64,000 bases of DNA. It comes from JBBWZH01 sp035544115. Its GTDB lineage: Bacteria > Actinomycetota > Actinomycetes > Mycobacteriales > CADCTP01. A program made the translations under genes and the position numbers. Every line of letters begins with the position of its first letter. Positions within the stretch are counted from its first letter, which is position 1. The DNA is taken from assembly GCA_963714145.1 (NCBI GenBank), contig OY970235.1, positions 8,308,001 to 8,372,000 of the forward strand. Direction: 5' to 3'. Positions 44,168 through 53,302 of the stretch are shown in pieces. The notes under the pieces were generated by a model, which was given only the letters and a program-made list of their open reading frames with translations, was not told the origin of the DNA and did not search any database.

Positions 44168-45157
44168 ATGCCCGCCGATGTGGAATCGATGTTCTCCGTC
44201 CGGCAGATGCCCTGGCACAGACAAGGCCGTGTGCTGGCCGAGTATCCGGGGTCTTGGCAGGCCGCCCGCCAGTTCGCCGGGCTGGCCTGGGACCCGACGA
44301 TCGAGCCGGTCTACGGCCTCGATGGCGTCAACCCCGACGGCAGCCCGCACTACGCGGCCGTCCACGGCTGGACCAGGGTCACCCGCTCCGACACCGGCGC
44401 CACCCTGTCGGTCATCCCGGCCAGCTACACCGTCATCGACCACGGCGACATGGGGGAGATCGTCGAGGCCGTCCTCACCCAGCCCAACGTCCGCTGGGAG
44501 ACCGCCGGTGTCCTGACCGGCGGCCGGGCCGTGTGGTGCTTGGCGTTGCTCGACGAACCGATCACGCTGCCCGGAGACGCCGGCACCGCCACGTACCCCT
44601 ACATCGCGATCACCAACCGGCACGACCGCGGCGGCGCCTGCACGCTGCGGGCCACCGCCGTCCGGATCGTGTGCGCCAACACCTTCCACGCCGCCGAACT
44701 GGAAGGTGACCGGACCGGCGCGACGTTCGCGTTCCGCCACACCAGGCACTGGCGCGACCGGATCACCGAGGCCCGGCAGGCCATCACCGGCGTCCGCCAG
44801 CAGATGCGCAGCTACGAACGCCTCGCGTACGAACTGCTCGGCATCCCGGTCACCGCCCCCCAGCGTGAGCGGTTCATCACCAGTCTCATCCCCGCGCCGC
44901 CGGACGGACTCGTCACCGACCAGGTCCGCCGCAACATCGAGACCTCTCGCACCGCGCTGCGGTCGCTGTTCGACAGCACCACCACCGCCGGCATCGCCGA
45001 CACTGCCTACGGCCTGCTCCAAGCCGCTGGCGAGTACCTCGACCACGTCCGCGCAGCCCGCTCCTGGGAGACCCGCGTGGGTCGCACCCTCATCCGTCCC
45101 GAACCGCTCAAGGCCCGGGCGCTATCCCTGATCCGCACCGTGGTCGACCACCGCTGA
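44168..45157 (+). CDS. DUF932 (phage/plasmid-like) protein
   Basis: 329 residues from ATG 44168, preceded by GGAGGGGG. It opens SMFSVRQMPWHRQGRVLAEY, the usual start of the DUF932/TIGR03299 family found on phages and plasmids, and continues with TVIDHGDMGEIVEAV, YPYIAITNRHDRGGACTLRA and VRIVCANTFHAAELEG. The biochemical role is unknown; the family often sits in anti-restriction or replication-linked islands. It has its own promoter with tandem operators, although it is also in frame with the upstream nuclease gene. Confidence 0.85.
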   Translation: MPADVESMFSVRQMPWHRQGRVLAEYPGSWQAARQFAGLAWDPTIEPVYGLDGVNPDGSPHYAAVHGWTRVTRSDTGATLSVIPASYTVIDHGDMGEIVEAVLTQPNVRWETAGVLTGGRAVWCLALLDEPITLPGDAGTATYPYIAITNRHDRGGACTLRATAVRIVCANTFHAAELEGDRTGATFAFRHTRHWRDRITEARQAITGVRQQMRSYERLAYELLGIPVTAPQRERFITSLIPAPPDGLVTDQVRRNIETSRTALRSLFDSTTTAGIADTAYGLLQAAGEYLDHVRAARSWETRVGRTLIRPEPLKARALSLIRTVVDHR

Positions 45158-45187
45158 CCCACGCCGGGCAACCAGGCCGGAGGACCG

Positions 45188-45598
45188 ATGACTCAGCACC
45201 GTACCCACACCGCCGGCGGCATCGTCTACGTTCCGGCCTGCGTCGGCGACTTGGTCGTCATCGAACGCCACCCTTCCGACCGTCGGACGCCGGCCGGTGT
45301 CCTGGTCGGGGTTGTCACGGCCACCGGACGCGGCAAGATCACCGCGGTCGACACCGGATACGGTCCAACCCTCACAGCCGACCTCGCGGCAGCCGCGCTG
45401 CACCTCGTCCCGCGTCGCCAGATCGACGTCGACGCCGCGATAGCCGAAGTGCTCATGCTGGCCGCTGAGGACGGAGGAACGCAGCCGTTCCGCACCCTCG
45501 AAGAGGCCCGCGCGCTGCTCCAGGCCTTCCGCCGAGACCTTGACCCGGCCGTGCTCTCGATCCCACCACCGACGAGGGCAGCGGCAGTCCAGTCCTGA
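45188..45598 (+). CDS. Hypothetical accessory protein
   Basis: 136 residues. The N-terminal half is beta-rich (VGDLVVIERHPSDRRTPAGV; TATGRGKITAVDTGY), like an SH3-type barrel; the C-terminal half is helical (VDAAIAEVLMLAAEDGG; LEEARALLQAF). It follows the DUF932 gene by 30 bases with GGAGG before the start and is probably in the same transcript. Function unknown. Confidence 0.65.
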   Translation: MTQHRTHTAGGIVYVPACVGDLVVIERHPSDRRTPAGVLVGVVTATGRGKITAVDTGYGPTLTADLAAAALHLVPRRQIDVDAAIAEVLMLAAEDGGTQPFRTLEEARALLQAFRRDLDPAVLSIPPPTRAAAVQS

Positions 45599-45810
45599 CC
45601 AACCGGACCGGCCGGGCGAGGCATGCGACTGGCCCACATAGCGTCGGCCGGGGTCCCATCATCGACCGTCCACATTGGACACACTGCCCGTCGCGGGCCG
45701 GCTCCGCTGCCCGTCAACTGAACCGACCTTGCCACCCCGGCCGTCTGGCGCCACGCACCCGGCATGGCCCGGGCCGGCTGGCCGTCACACCCCGCAAAGG
45801 AGTCCCCGCC

Positions 45811-46740
45811 ATGTCCTCGCACCCCGTGCGCCCACACCAGAACCAGCGTCCTCCGGCCGACCCGCGCGGTGTCGTGCAGCGGGTTACCGAGGCGGTCAGC
45901 CAGATCTGGCACCGCAGCCCGCCTGCGGTGGCCGGCCGGATCGAGGTACCGCTGTCGGTGGTCGCCGCCCTGTCCCTGGTCACCCCGGCCAACCCGCATG
46001 ATGGCACCGGCGCCGCCGCGTCCCTGCGTGCCATGCCGGCCGGGGTGTTCGCCAGCCTGCTGCGGGGCGTGTGGCGCTCCTACGTCAACCTCCGGCCCGA
46101 CCTCACTCCCAGGGCCTACCCGCTGTTCTCTTGGCTGTTCACCGACGACATCCCCGACCGGCTGCTCGAAGCGGCGCAGAACACCGCGCACGCGGCGGTG
46201 GCGGCTGGCCTGTTGCAGGTGACCGGCACCGACGCCCGCCATGAGGTGGACCTGCTCGGGGTGCTGCTGACCGAGTTCCGGTCGGAGTCCGCCCGCAAGG
46301 GCCACGCACAGGTCTACACCCCGACAGACGTCGCCCAGGTCATGGCCGACATGCTCGGACTCGACGACATCGCCGTGGGCGGGTCGGTGCACGAGCCGGC
46401 CGCGGGCACCGGCGGCATGCTGCGGGCGGCGGCGCAGGCGATGCGCCGCGCCGGCCGCGACCCCGCAACCATGCGCTGGGTGGCCGTCGACATCGACGAA
46501 CTCGCGGTCGCGTGCATGGCCGTGAACGTCCACCTCTGGGGACTGGGGACCGACGTTCTGCTCGGCGTCGGCAACCCGCTGACCGACGACTGGCAGGCCC
46601 GCGCCGAGGGTGAACGCGCCGAGTGCATCGAACTGGCCGCATCCATTCAGCAGTACAAGCGCATGCACGGCCTGCTGAGGACGGCCAGCGCGATAGTCGA
46701 CTATGCCGCCGCCGAACAGCGGGCCGCCCGAGCCGGCTGA
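45811..46740 (+). CDS. N-6 DNA methylase-like protein lacking NPPY
   Basis: 309 residues. An N-terminal helical part precedes a SAM-binding Rossmann fold: GHAQVYTPTDVAQVMADMLG, VHEPAAGTGGMLRAAAQAM (motif I) and VDIDELAVACMAVNVHLWG. This is the HsdM-type N-6 adenine methylase pattern. Motif IV, normally NPPY/F, appears as GNPLTDDW, so base flipping and methyl transfer may be lost. No restriction or specificity subunit is nearby. It may be a solitary or regulatory methylase relative of mobile elements. Confidence 0.8.
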   Translation: MSSHPVRPHQNQRPPADPRGVVQRVTEAVSQIWHRSPPAVAGRIEVPLSVVAALSLVTPANPHDGTGAAASLRAMPAGVFASLLRGVWRSYVNLRPDLTPRAYPLFSWLFTDDIPDRLLEAAQNTAHAAVAAGLLQVTGTDARHEVDLLGVLLTEFRSESARKGHAQVYTPTDVAQVMADMLGLDDIAVGGSVHEPAAGTGGMLRAAAQAMRRAGRDPATMRWVAVDIDELAVACMAVNVHLWGLGTDVLLGVGNPLTDDWQARAEGERAECIELAASIQQYKRMHGLLRTASAIVDYAAAEQRAARAG

Positions 46741-46971
46741 CCCAACGAACGTCCGCCGGCCCAGCTGAGCTTCGTCGAGGCGACCGCGAACACATGCCGA
46801 CAACAGTGTGCGGCCCCCTGCCCGGGTGGACAGTCCACATCGGACGATCAGTTAGAACGCTAGGACAGTCGGATGGGAGCCCGGATACCGCGGGGCGCAC
46901 TGCGGTCGAGCGGGTCCTTCCGGCCCCAGCCGGCGCCGGAGATTCGAACCGGAACAGCACAGGAGGCACCC

Positions 46972-47232
46972 ATGTCACATCCCACGAACGCCGTCCCGCC
47001 CACCCCGGCCGAACCGGTCGCCGTGCCCTGCGTGGACGCCATCGGACGGAGCCGGCAGTTGACCATCACTACCAGCGGCGGACAGGTGGCGCTGCGCACT
47101 CCACCCGGAGAGCTCGCCATCTTGCATCCAGCCGCCGCTGCCCAACTGTCCGACGTTCTGCGCGCCCTCGCCGGCGCTCCGGGTCAGCGTGACGGGGCCG
47201 GAGGCCCCGAGGGCAAGCTCGCAGGGCGGTAG
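46972..47232 (+). CDS. Small hypothetical protein
   Basis: 86 residues from ATG 46972, preceded by AGGAGG. A beta-hairpin-like core (RQLTITTSGGQVALRTPPGE) and a helix (LHPAAAAQLSDVLRALAG) are visible. It is the last gene of the DUF932/methylase block. Function unknown. Bases 46741-46971 before it and 47233-47640 after it show no other supported gene. Confidence 0.6.
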   Translation: MSHPTNAVPPTPAEPVAVPCVDAIGRSRQLTITTSGGQVALRTPPGELAILHPAAAAQLSDVLRALAGAPGQRDGAGGPEGKLAGR

Positions 47233-47640
47233 CGGGTGCCGAGGGCGGCACTCGACGTGAGAGCGACCGAGGCCCGGCGGTCCGTTGCCGTGCCGTCCGC
47301 GGGCGATGCTCGAAGCGGCCCGCCGCGGTGGCAGCTGCCGGGCTTCATGCCGGACCCGGGTCCGCTCACGCGTGGGTGAGGCGGGAGTTGGTCGGCGGTG
47401 AGGAACCCGGCTGCGCCGCCGACAGCGGCGAGCTTCGCGGCGGCGAAGACCGTTGCGCGGTGAAGCGCCTGCCGGGCCGGCAGGCGCTCTCCTGTGAGCG
47501 GGGATGTTTGGTTGTTCGCCGTCGATCCGCGCGGAGGGCCGGTAGGGGTGCCCTTTCGGCGGCACGTCTGTGCTGGTAGTGGCCGTTGGTGGGGAGAAGG
47601 CTGTTGCGGATTGGCGGGCTGTGGGCGGCGGTGGTGGGCG

Positions 47641-49338
47641 ATGCGGGATCGGGTGGCGGGGTCGGGTCCGCAGCGGGCCCCGGAGCGGCTGTCAGGGGCC
47701 GGGGCGGCGGTGCGGCCGGACTGGCTGGCGGTGCTGGGCGTCCAGCGGCGGGCCGGGAACCGGGCGGCTGGCCTGCTGGCCGGCAGGTTGTCGGTGCAGC
47801 GGTGTGGGCCGGTGCCGTGCGATTGCGGGCCGGCGGAGCGGGAGGCCGCGGAGGCATCGCAGGTCGCCGGGGTGGCGGGCCCGGTGCAGCGTCTGCATCA
47901 GGATTTCTTCATCACCGGCAAGCTGGTCGAGCCGAAGACCGACCGGTTCCAGTTCGACCGTGGCTCAGCGGTGCTCGATCACGATGAGGTGGCGAAGGCT
48001 GCCGCGTACGCCGACCTGCAGGTCAGCCAGTTGCGGCTGCGGGCGACGGTGAGTGAGGACGAGGATCCGGGGCTGGTGGCCGACCGGATCGCCGCGGTGG
48101 AGCAGGCGTTGCTGGGTGTCGCGCCTGGCACCGGCCCGGCTCAGCGCGACCCGCAACCCAACGCGGGGCGCGGGAACAAGAACTACCGGCTGGTCCGCCG
48201 GGTGGTGGTGACCGACACGCAGGCCGCGCCGACCGGCCCGGACTGTTCGAAGGGCCCACACGTGCCCTGCCCGGAGCCGAACCCGTTCGTGCCTGCCAGG
48301 GCGCGGGCCGGGGAATTGATCAAACAGGCGGTGCAGGCCCTCGGGCAGCTGGACGGCGGCGCGGGCGTGGCGATGGAGACCTACTTCCGCGACCGGCAGC
48401 ACGCGGAGCGGGTGGTCGGGGCGCTCACGAAGATCGCCGGGCAGCTCGGCCGGTACGAGAAGGAGATCGCGAAGGGGACGAACGCCAAGGGCGGGTTCAA
48501 GTGCCACAACGAATGCGACTCGGTGGTCGTCGCCAACGAGGGTGTCGGCGCGGACGCTGTGCTCACCCTCGGCCCGGCGTTCCTGGCCAGTCAGGATCCC
48601 GACAAGCAGGCGCTGACGATCCTGCACGAGGCATCGCACGGCACGCCGGGGTTGGAGACCGACGATCACGCGTACGAGTGGCAGCGGCTGCTGCCGTTCC
48701 TCAGCGCGGATACCGCGGCCAAGAACGCCGACAGCTATGCCGGTCTGGTCGGCGCGATCATCGGCAGGCCGGTGGGCAACACCGTCGGGCCGGACCAGTA
48801 CACAGGCATCTCGGCGGATGACGAGCGGGGCACGACCGAGATGCTCGGCTGGCTGGAGCAGTACGTGATCAGCACCCGGCAGGAGATCGGCAGCCTGCAC
48901 TGGTCGATGGCGAACGCGGCCAAGACCGGAAAATGGCAGTCCGGCCCGTACCGCAACCAGATCTTCCCCGCGGTCGGCGCGGCGTTCCCCGAGGCGTCCC
49001 GCGTCGTGCTGGACCCTGCGACGCCACCCAGCCCGGATCACGTCTCGACGATCGGCGGCTGCTACGACCAGCTCCTGCGGCTGTCGGACGGCGTCAAGGA
49101 CCGCAAGCTCAGCCTGACCGTCGGCGTGGCCGACGCCGTGGTCTGGGAACAGGGGACGGCTGGCCCCGGCACCCGCATCGAGCTGCCGGCGTCGTTCTTC
49201 GGCAAGTCCGGCACGGTCCGGGTCGAGTTGCTGCTCGACGCGATGCTCCTCGCCAGCCCTGCGATCGCGGGGGGTCGCCGCGCCGGCTACCGCCAGCTCA
49301 TCCTCGCCCGTGGCCGTACCAAGGGCCGCCCCGATTGA
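47641..49338 (+). CDS. Deuterolysin-like metallopeptidase with eCIS-type leader
   Basis: 565 residues from ATG 47641; an upstream start at 47494 adds 49 Trp/Cys/Gly-rich residues that look non-coding. The leader WLAVLGVQRRAGNRAAGLL, then LSVQRCG, matches the LQRxAGNxAV motif shared by proteins loaded into extracellular contractile injection systems. A beta-rich middle precedes a zinc protease: ILHEASHGTPGLETDDHAY (HEASH at 48625-48639) and KNADSYAGLVGAIIG, the HExxH, acidic third ligand and NADSY elements of aspzincins (M35-like). No eCIS baseplate, sheath or tube gene is in the window. Confidence 0.72.
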   Translation: MRDRVAGSGPQRAPERLSGAGAAVRPDWLAVLGVQRRAGNRAAGLLAGRLSVQRCGPVPCDCGPAEREAAEASQVAGVAGPVQRLHQDFFITGKLVEPKTDRFQFDRGSAVLDHDEVAKAAAYADLQVSQLRLRATVSEDEDPGLVADRIAAVEQALLGVAPGTGPAQRDPQPNAGRGNKNYRLVRRVVVTDTQAAPTGPDCSKGPHVPCPEPNPFVPARARAGELIKQAVQALGQLDGGAGVAMETYFRDRQHAERVVGALTKIAGQLGRYEKEIAKGTNAKGGFKCHNECDSVVVANEGVGADAVLTLGPAFLASQDPDKQALTILHEASHGTPGLETDDHAYEWQRLLPFLSADTAAKNADSYAGLVGAIIGRPVGNTVGPDQYTGISADDERGTTEMLGWLEQYVISTRQEIGSLHWSMANAAKTGKWQSGPYRNQIFPAVGAAFPEASRVVLDPATPPSPDHVSTIGGCYDQLLRLSDGVKDRKLSLTVGVADAVVWEQGTAGPGTRIELPASFFGKSGTVRVELLLDAMLLASPAIAGGRRAGYRQLILARGRTKGRPD

Positions 49339-50172
49339 CAGCTGAACGACAACCAGGAGCCGCCGCCGAACTGCCAGCTGACGTCTTCGGGCCGTCGGCC
49401 GCCGCGAATTCGGTAGCCGCGAGGGCTACCGGGCCCAGGATGGCGGGGTTCCGCGGGGCACGGTCGAGTTCTTCCTGAGTGGGAAGTTGTGCAGGGTCAG
49501 CCGATTGCTCGGCTTCGTCGAGCTCGGTGGGCGTGAACAGTTCCTGGAACCAGGGCGTTGAGTTCTCACAACCGTTCGAAGCCGTACGAGGTATGGCCGG
49601 GTTGGCGAGTAGCCGCTGGGGGTGTCGACGGCGGCATAGTTCTTGACCATCGGGCTGTGGATGCGGGTGTCGTCCCGCGTGAATCTGGTCTATTCACGGT
49701 GGGTGCTGGTGGTCAGTGGCGGTGGTCTGGTGTTGCTGTTCCGAACCTGTCGGCGTACGGGTTCATGTGCAGGACCAGGTACGGGTAAACGGGAAGGCTC
49801 CGGCGCAAAGCGCTCGCTGCGTAACCGTCAGGCGCGCGCGGTGCATCCAGTACCCGGTACCGAGGTAGCCAGTGCCACGGAGCACCTGGCGTCGTCCGAT
49901 CAACCACCTCGCCGCGCCGGCCACCTGGGCGTCGTGGAACGCTTTGGAACGCACTCAGGTGATCTTTCGCCGGTACCCACCACCTGGGCCTACTCGCAGT
50001 GTGTACGTCAGCAACGACAATATCCGCAGGAGAGCCGACGGTTCCAGGCAGTGACGCATCGAATCATCGTTAACCACTTGACTCTCACACCTTCTGGGTA
50101 GACGGTCGATCTTCGACCGCTGGGCACACCTTCGTGGTCAGTGGTCTAGACAAGTGGAGGCAAGGGGGAGAA
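49339..50172. other. Long intergenic stretch, nothing recognised
   Basis: 834 bases of lower GC than the flanks, with no frame that combines a ribosome site, coding bias and a recognisable motif. It separates the metallopeptidase from the Tad operon and must hold the Tad promoter. A short imperfect hairpin around 49855-49880 (GGTACC) is the only structure noticed. Confidence 0.5.
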
Positions 50173-50745
50173 GTGAGGTTCATCGCGGGGGCGGTAGTCC
50201 TTGCCGTGGCCGCCTTGCTGTCGGGCTGCACGCAGCAGACCCCGGACGTTGACGGATCGTCGCCGTCGGGCCAGCCGACGTCTACCTTGATCACTACCGC
50301 GCCGCCGCCGTCCCCGACGGTCCCTGCCGAGGCATTGGCGGCTCTCAATGCCTACCGGCTCATGCGGGCGGCTTACAATCGGTCGCTGACGAGATCGAGC
50401 CATCCGACGACTGAACTCGCGAAGTATGTCGGAGACCCGCTGAAGGGCCAGCTCGCGCAATATCTCGTGGCGCTCACGCGCTCGGGGATCGTTTTCAAAG
50501 GGACGCCTCCGACTTACCGGCCGGAGGTTGACCAAGTTGACCCTGGCGCTGCTCAAGCCCAAGTCGTGCTACGTGATTGCCCGCAAGACGGCGACGAATG
50601 GCACTCAGTCTACATCTCAACGGGAAAGCCGGCCGAGGCGCCTGGTCAGCAGTTTGTTCCGCGGCCTGTGCGGGCCACGGTGGTCCGCTATCAGGGTCGG
50701 TGGCTGGTGACCAAATTGGAAGGCAGCAGGACTGCGACATGTTAG
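50173..50745 (+). CDS. Lipoprotein, first gene of Tad operon
   Basis: 190 residues from GTG 50173, preceded by GGGGGAG. A signal peptide ends in the lipobox LLSG-C (VLAVAALLSGC), so it is anchored outside the membrane. A Ser/Thr/Pro linker leads to a domain of about 125 residues (EALAALNAYRLMRAAYNRSL; TVVRYQGRWLVTKLEG) of the cystatin/NTF2-like type. The stop overlaps the next start. It may help pilus assembly at the cell surface. Confidence 0.75.
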   Translation: MRFIAGAVVLAVAALLSGCTQQTPDVDGSSPSGQPTSTLITTAPPPSPTVPAEALAALNAYRLMRAAYNRSLTRSSHPTTELAKYVGDPLKGQLAQYLVALTRSGIVFKGTPPTYRPEVDQVDPGAAQAQVVLRDCPQDGDEWHSVYISTGKPAEAPGQQFVPRPVRATVVRYQGRWLVTKLEGSRTATC

Positions 50746-51695
50746 CCGGGCGGACCTTTGCGTTGTCGACGACAGTGGTCGCATTCGCCGTCGGCGGGAT
50801 CCTTCTATCGAGCCCCGCTTTTGCTGACAGAGTCATCTGCCCTCCTGACCCCAACGATCCCTGTCAAGTCATCGTGGAGGACCCAGGCGCTCCGGGCGCT
50901 CCAGGTGCGCCGGGCGGCGGTCAGGGCAACGGGGGCGGAGGATCGGAAGGTTGCCGCAACGGTGACAGGCCGGTTCCGTGTCACGACCCGCTGTTGGGGT
51001 GGTGGAGCGCGCCCACGGGCTGCTACTACCGGCTGATGGAGCCGCCTCCACCGGCCGGAGATCCGGTCTGGAAGGGGCACCAGCCCGGCGACGGTGCGGT
51101 CTACGCGGCGACGTGCCTGAATACGCCGGATGGGTTCAACCTGCCGCGGTGGTTGGCGACGCCGCCGCCGGGGTTCGGCGGGGCGGTGCTCCCGGCGGCG
51201 GCGGTCTTGGCGCAGCGGGCGCTGGCGCAGTTGCCGTTCTCGGCGATGTCGATTTCGTTGGCGCCGGCGGGGCGGACGTTCGTGCATCTGCCGACGTTTC
51301 TGTGGGTGACGCCGGGGCAGTGGCGGGTGTTGTCGGCGTCCGCGGCGATCGGTCCGCGCGCGGTGACGTTGTCGGCGACGCCGGTGTCGGCGCGGTGGGA
51401 CATGGGCGAGGGGTCGGTGACCTGCTCCGGGCCGGGGACGCCGTGGGATCCAGCTGGCCCCGATGACCAGACCACTGACTGCTCCTACGCCTATTCCAGG
51501 ACGTCGATCGACCAGCCCGGGTCGGGTAACGACCGGGCGTTCACGGTCCGCGCGACGGTGACGTACGCCCTGCACTGGGTGTGCGCGGGGGATTGCGACG
51601 AGGCGGCAGGTGATCTTCCGGCTCGGCTGGAGCCGACGGTGACGGCACGACTTCGGGTGCTGGAGCGGCAGAGCGAGGTCGTGCCGGGAGGTTGA
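50739..51695 (+). CDS. Secreted protein with short collagen-like segment
   Basis: 318 residues from ATG 50739, overlapping the lipoprotein gene by 7 bases. A signal peptide (STTVVAFAVGGILLSSPAFA) is cleaved near AFA-D. A PGAPGAPGAPGGG stretch follows, then a Cys-containing domain (GCYYRLMEPPPPAGD; CVYAATC-like VYAATCLNTPDG) and a beta-rich end (TVRATVTYALHWVCAGDC). It looks like an extracellular accessory of the Tad machine. No family is recognised with certainty. Confidence 0.7.
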   Translation: MLAGRTFALSTTVVAFAVGGILLSSPAFADRVICPPDPNDPCQVIVEDPGAPGAPGAPGGGQGNGGGGSEGCRNGDRPVPCHDPLLGWWSAPTGCYYRLMEPPPPAGDPVWKGHQPGDGAVYAATCLNTPDGFNLPRWLATPPPGFGGAVLPAAAVLAQRALAQLPFSAMSISLAPAGRTFVHLPTFLWVTPGQWRVLSASAAIGPRAVTLSATPVSARWDMGEGSVTCSGPGTPWDPAGPDDQTTDCSYAYSRTSIDQPGSGNDRAFTVRATVTYALHWVCAGDCDEAAGDLPARLEPTVTARLRVLERQSEVVPGG

Positions 51696-51716
51696 GGCTC
51701 GGACGGGAGGGCGGCG

Positions 51717-52409
51717 TTGGCGACGGTAGGGCATCCACGGCCGGACGGTGCCGCGGCGATGAGTTCGACGGGGTCGCCGCGGCCGAGCGGAGTTGCGCGG
51801 ACGCCGCTGCCGACCCGGCGGCGGCGGCCGGGCCTGGTGGCCGTGGCGGTCCTGCTGATTGTCGGGTTCGCGCTGGCTGGGGCGGTGCTGTACTCGCGCG
51901 CGGGGTCGAAGACGCCGGTGGTGGTGGCGGCTCGCGGGGTGGCGGCGGGTCAGACGATTTCGCGGGCGGACCTGACCACGGTGGCGATCGCCGGGCCGGT
52001 GCGGGCGATCGCCGCGGCCGATCTGGGCTCGGTGGTGGGCAAGACCGCTGCGGTGGGCCTGGTGGCTGGGCAGCTGCTGAATCGGGCGATGGTGTCGGAC
52101 GGGCCGGCGGTCGGTCCCGGGCAGGCGATGGTGGGTCTATCGCTGAAGCCAGGGCAACTGCCGGGCGACGGTCTGTCGGCTGGAGACCCGGTCGAGGTGG
52201 TTCAGCTACCGGGCCGCGACACCGCTGCCGGCGGTGGGTCGCCGGCAGCGACGGTGCTGGTGGACGTGGCGCGGGTCTTCGCGTTGCGGCCGGACGAGTC
52301 GGCCGGTGGGCAGATGATCGTGACGCTGCTGGTGGACCGGAAGCTCGCGCCTGCGGTCGCCGCGGCCGGCAGTGCGGGCCAGGTTGGGCTGATCAAGGTC
52401 GCGCCGTGA
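51717..52409 (+). CDS. cpaB: SAF-domain protein (CpaB/RcpC-like)
   Basis: 230 residues from TTG 51717, with GGGAGG six bases before. One membrane helix (LVAVAVLLIVGFALAGAVL, about 38-56) is followed by a SAF domain (VVVAARGVAAGQTISRADLT; GQLLNRAMV) and the RcpC-type continuation PGDGLSAGDPVEVVQLPG. CpaB/RcpC proteins form the outer channel or periplasmic part of Tad pili. The stop overlaps the start of the next gene (GTGA). Confidence 0.85.
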   Translation: MATVGHPRPDGAAAMSSTGSPRPSGVARTPLPTRRRRPGLVAVAVLLIVGFALAGAVLYSRAGSKTPVVVAARGVAAGQTISRADLTTVAIAGPVRAIAAADLGSVVGKTAAVGLVAGQLLNRAMVSDGPAVGPGQAMVGLSLKPGQLPGDGLSAGDPVEVVQLPGRDTAAGGGSPAATVLVDVARVFALRPDESAGGQMIVTLLVDRKLAPAVAAAGSAGQVGLIKVAP

Positions 52410-53302
52410 CGCTGGTCGTTCTGTGCTGCGACAAGGGCAGCCCGGGGGTTACCACGGCGGCGTTGGCGTTGGCGTCGGTGTGGCCGCAGCAGTGCGTTCT
52501 CGCGGAGCTGGACCCGGCCGGGGCCGATCTGCCGCTGCGGCTGCGACACGCGGCGGGGCATCCGCTGGCTCCGGAGCCGGGGTTGCTCACGCTGGCGGCT
52601 GAGGCGCGGTCAGGGATGGCGGGGGAGCGGGTGTGGGCGCATACCCAGCCGACGTCGGCCGGCGTGGCGATGCTGCAGGGTGCGCTGAGCACCGAGCAGG
52701 CCCGTGCGCTGGCGACGCTCTGGGGGTCGATCGCGGTGGCATTGCGGTCGGCGCCGGGAACAGTGCTGGCCGATGTGGGCAGGCTGCAGCCCGGCAACCC
52801 GGCGATGCCGGTGGCGGCGGCCGCCGACGTCGTCGTGGCGGTGGCCCGGGCGAGCGTCGAGAGCGTGTACCACCTGCGGGACCGGCTGGCCGTGCTGGTT
52901 CCGTCGCTGGCAGCCACAGCGCGGGTCGCGCCAGCGGTGCGGGTGCTGCTGGTCGCCGAACCACGGCGCGGCGAGGAGGCGGTGCGCGAGGCCGGGCGGG
53001 TCTTCGAGCATGACGGCCTGCCCACTTCCGTGCTGGGATGGCTGGCGGTCGACCCGGCAGCGGTGTCGATGCTGCAGGACGGTGACCTGTCGGCACGGCT
53101 TGACCGGTCGATGCTGATGCGTTCGGCGCGGCAGGTCGCGGGCTGGCTCGCGGCGCTGGCTGAGGGCCGCGCCAAGGTGGCGCCGCTGCTGCTGGAGCCG
53201 GGCAACGGACACGGATCGGTCACTGGCCCGATGTCGTCGGTGGCGGAATTGGGTGGACGCGCCGTCGGTGTGCCACCGGCCGGCTGGGGGGAGCCGCGGT
53301 GA
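52406..53302 (+). CDS. cpaE: CpaE/TadZ-like MinD-family ATPase
   Basis: 298 residues from GTG 52406. A deviant Walker A, KGSPGVTT (10-17), and later LAELDPAGADLPLRL and TVLADVGRL place it in the MinD/CpaE group, which positions Tad machines at the membrane. The N-terminal receiver-like domain of CpaE is absent. Start and stop overlap both neighbours by 4 bases. Confidence 0.82.
   Translation: MTLVVLCCDKGSPGVTTAALALASVWPQQCVLAELDPAGADLPLRLRHAAGHPLAPEPGLLTLAAEARSGMAGERVWAHTQPTSAGVAMLQGALSTEQARALATLWGSIAVALRSAPGTVLADVGRLQPGNPAMPVAAAADVVVAVARASVESVYHLRDRLAVLVPSLAATARVAPAVRVLLVAEPRRGEEAVREAGRVFEHDGLPTSVLGWLAVDPAAVSMLQDGDLSARLDRSMLMRSARQVAGWLAALAEGRAKVAPLLLEPGNGHGSVTGPMSSVAELGGRAVGVPPAGWGEPR

Noticed and set aside
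49339..50172. Possible small genes or RNA in the 834-base gap
   Set aside because: Frames of 60-150 codons on both strands lack start signals and known motifs; no tRNA cloverleaf or riboswitch pattern recognised.
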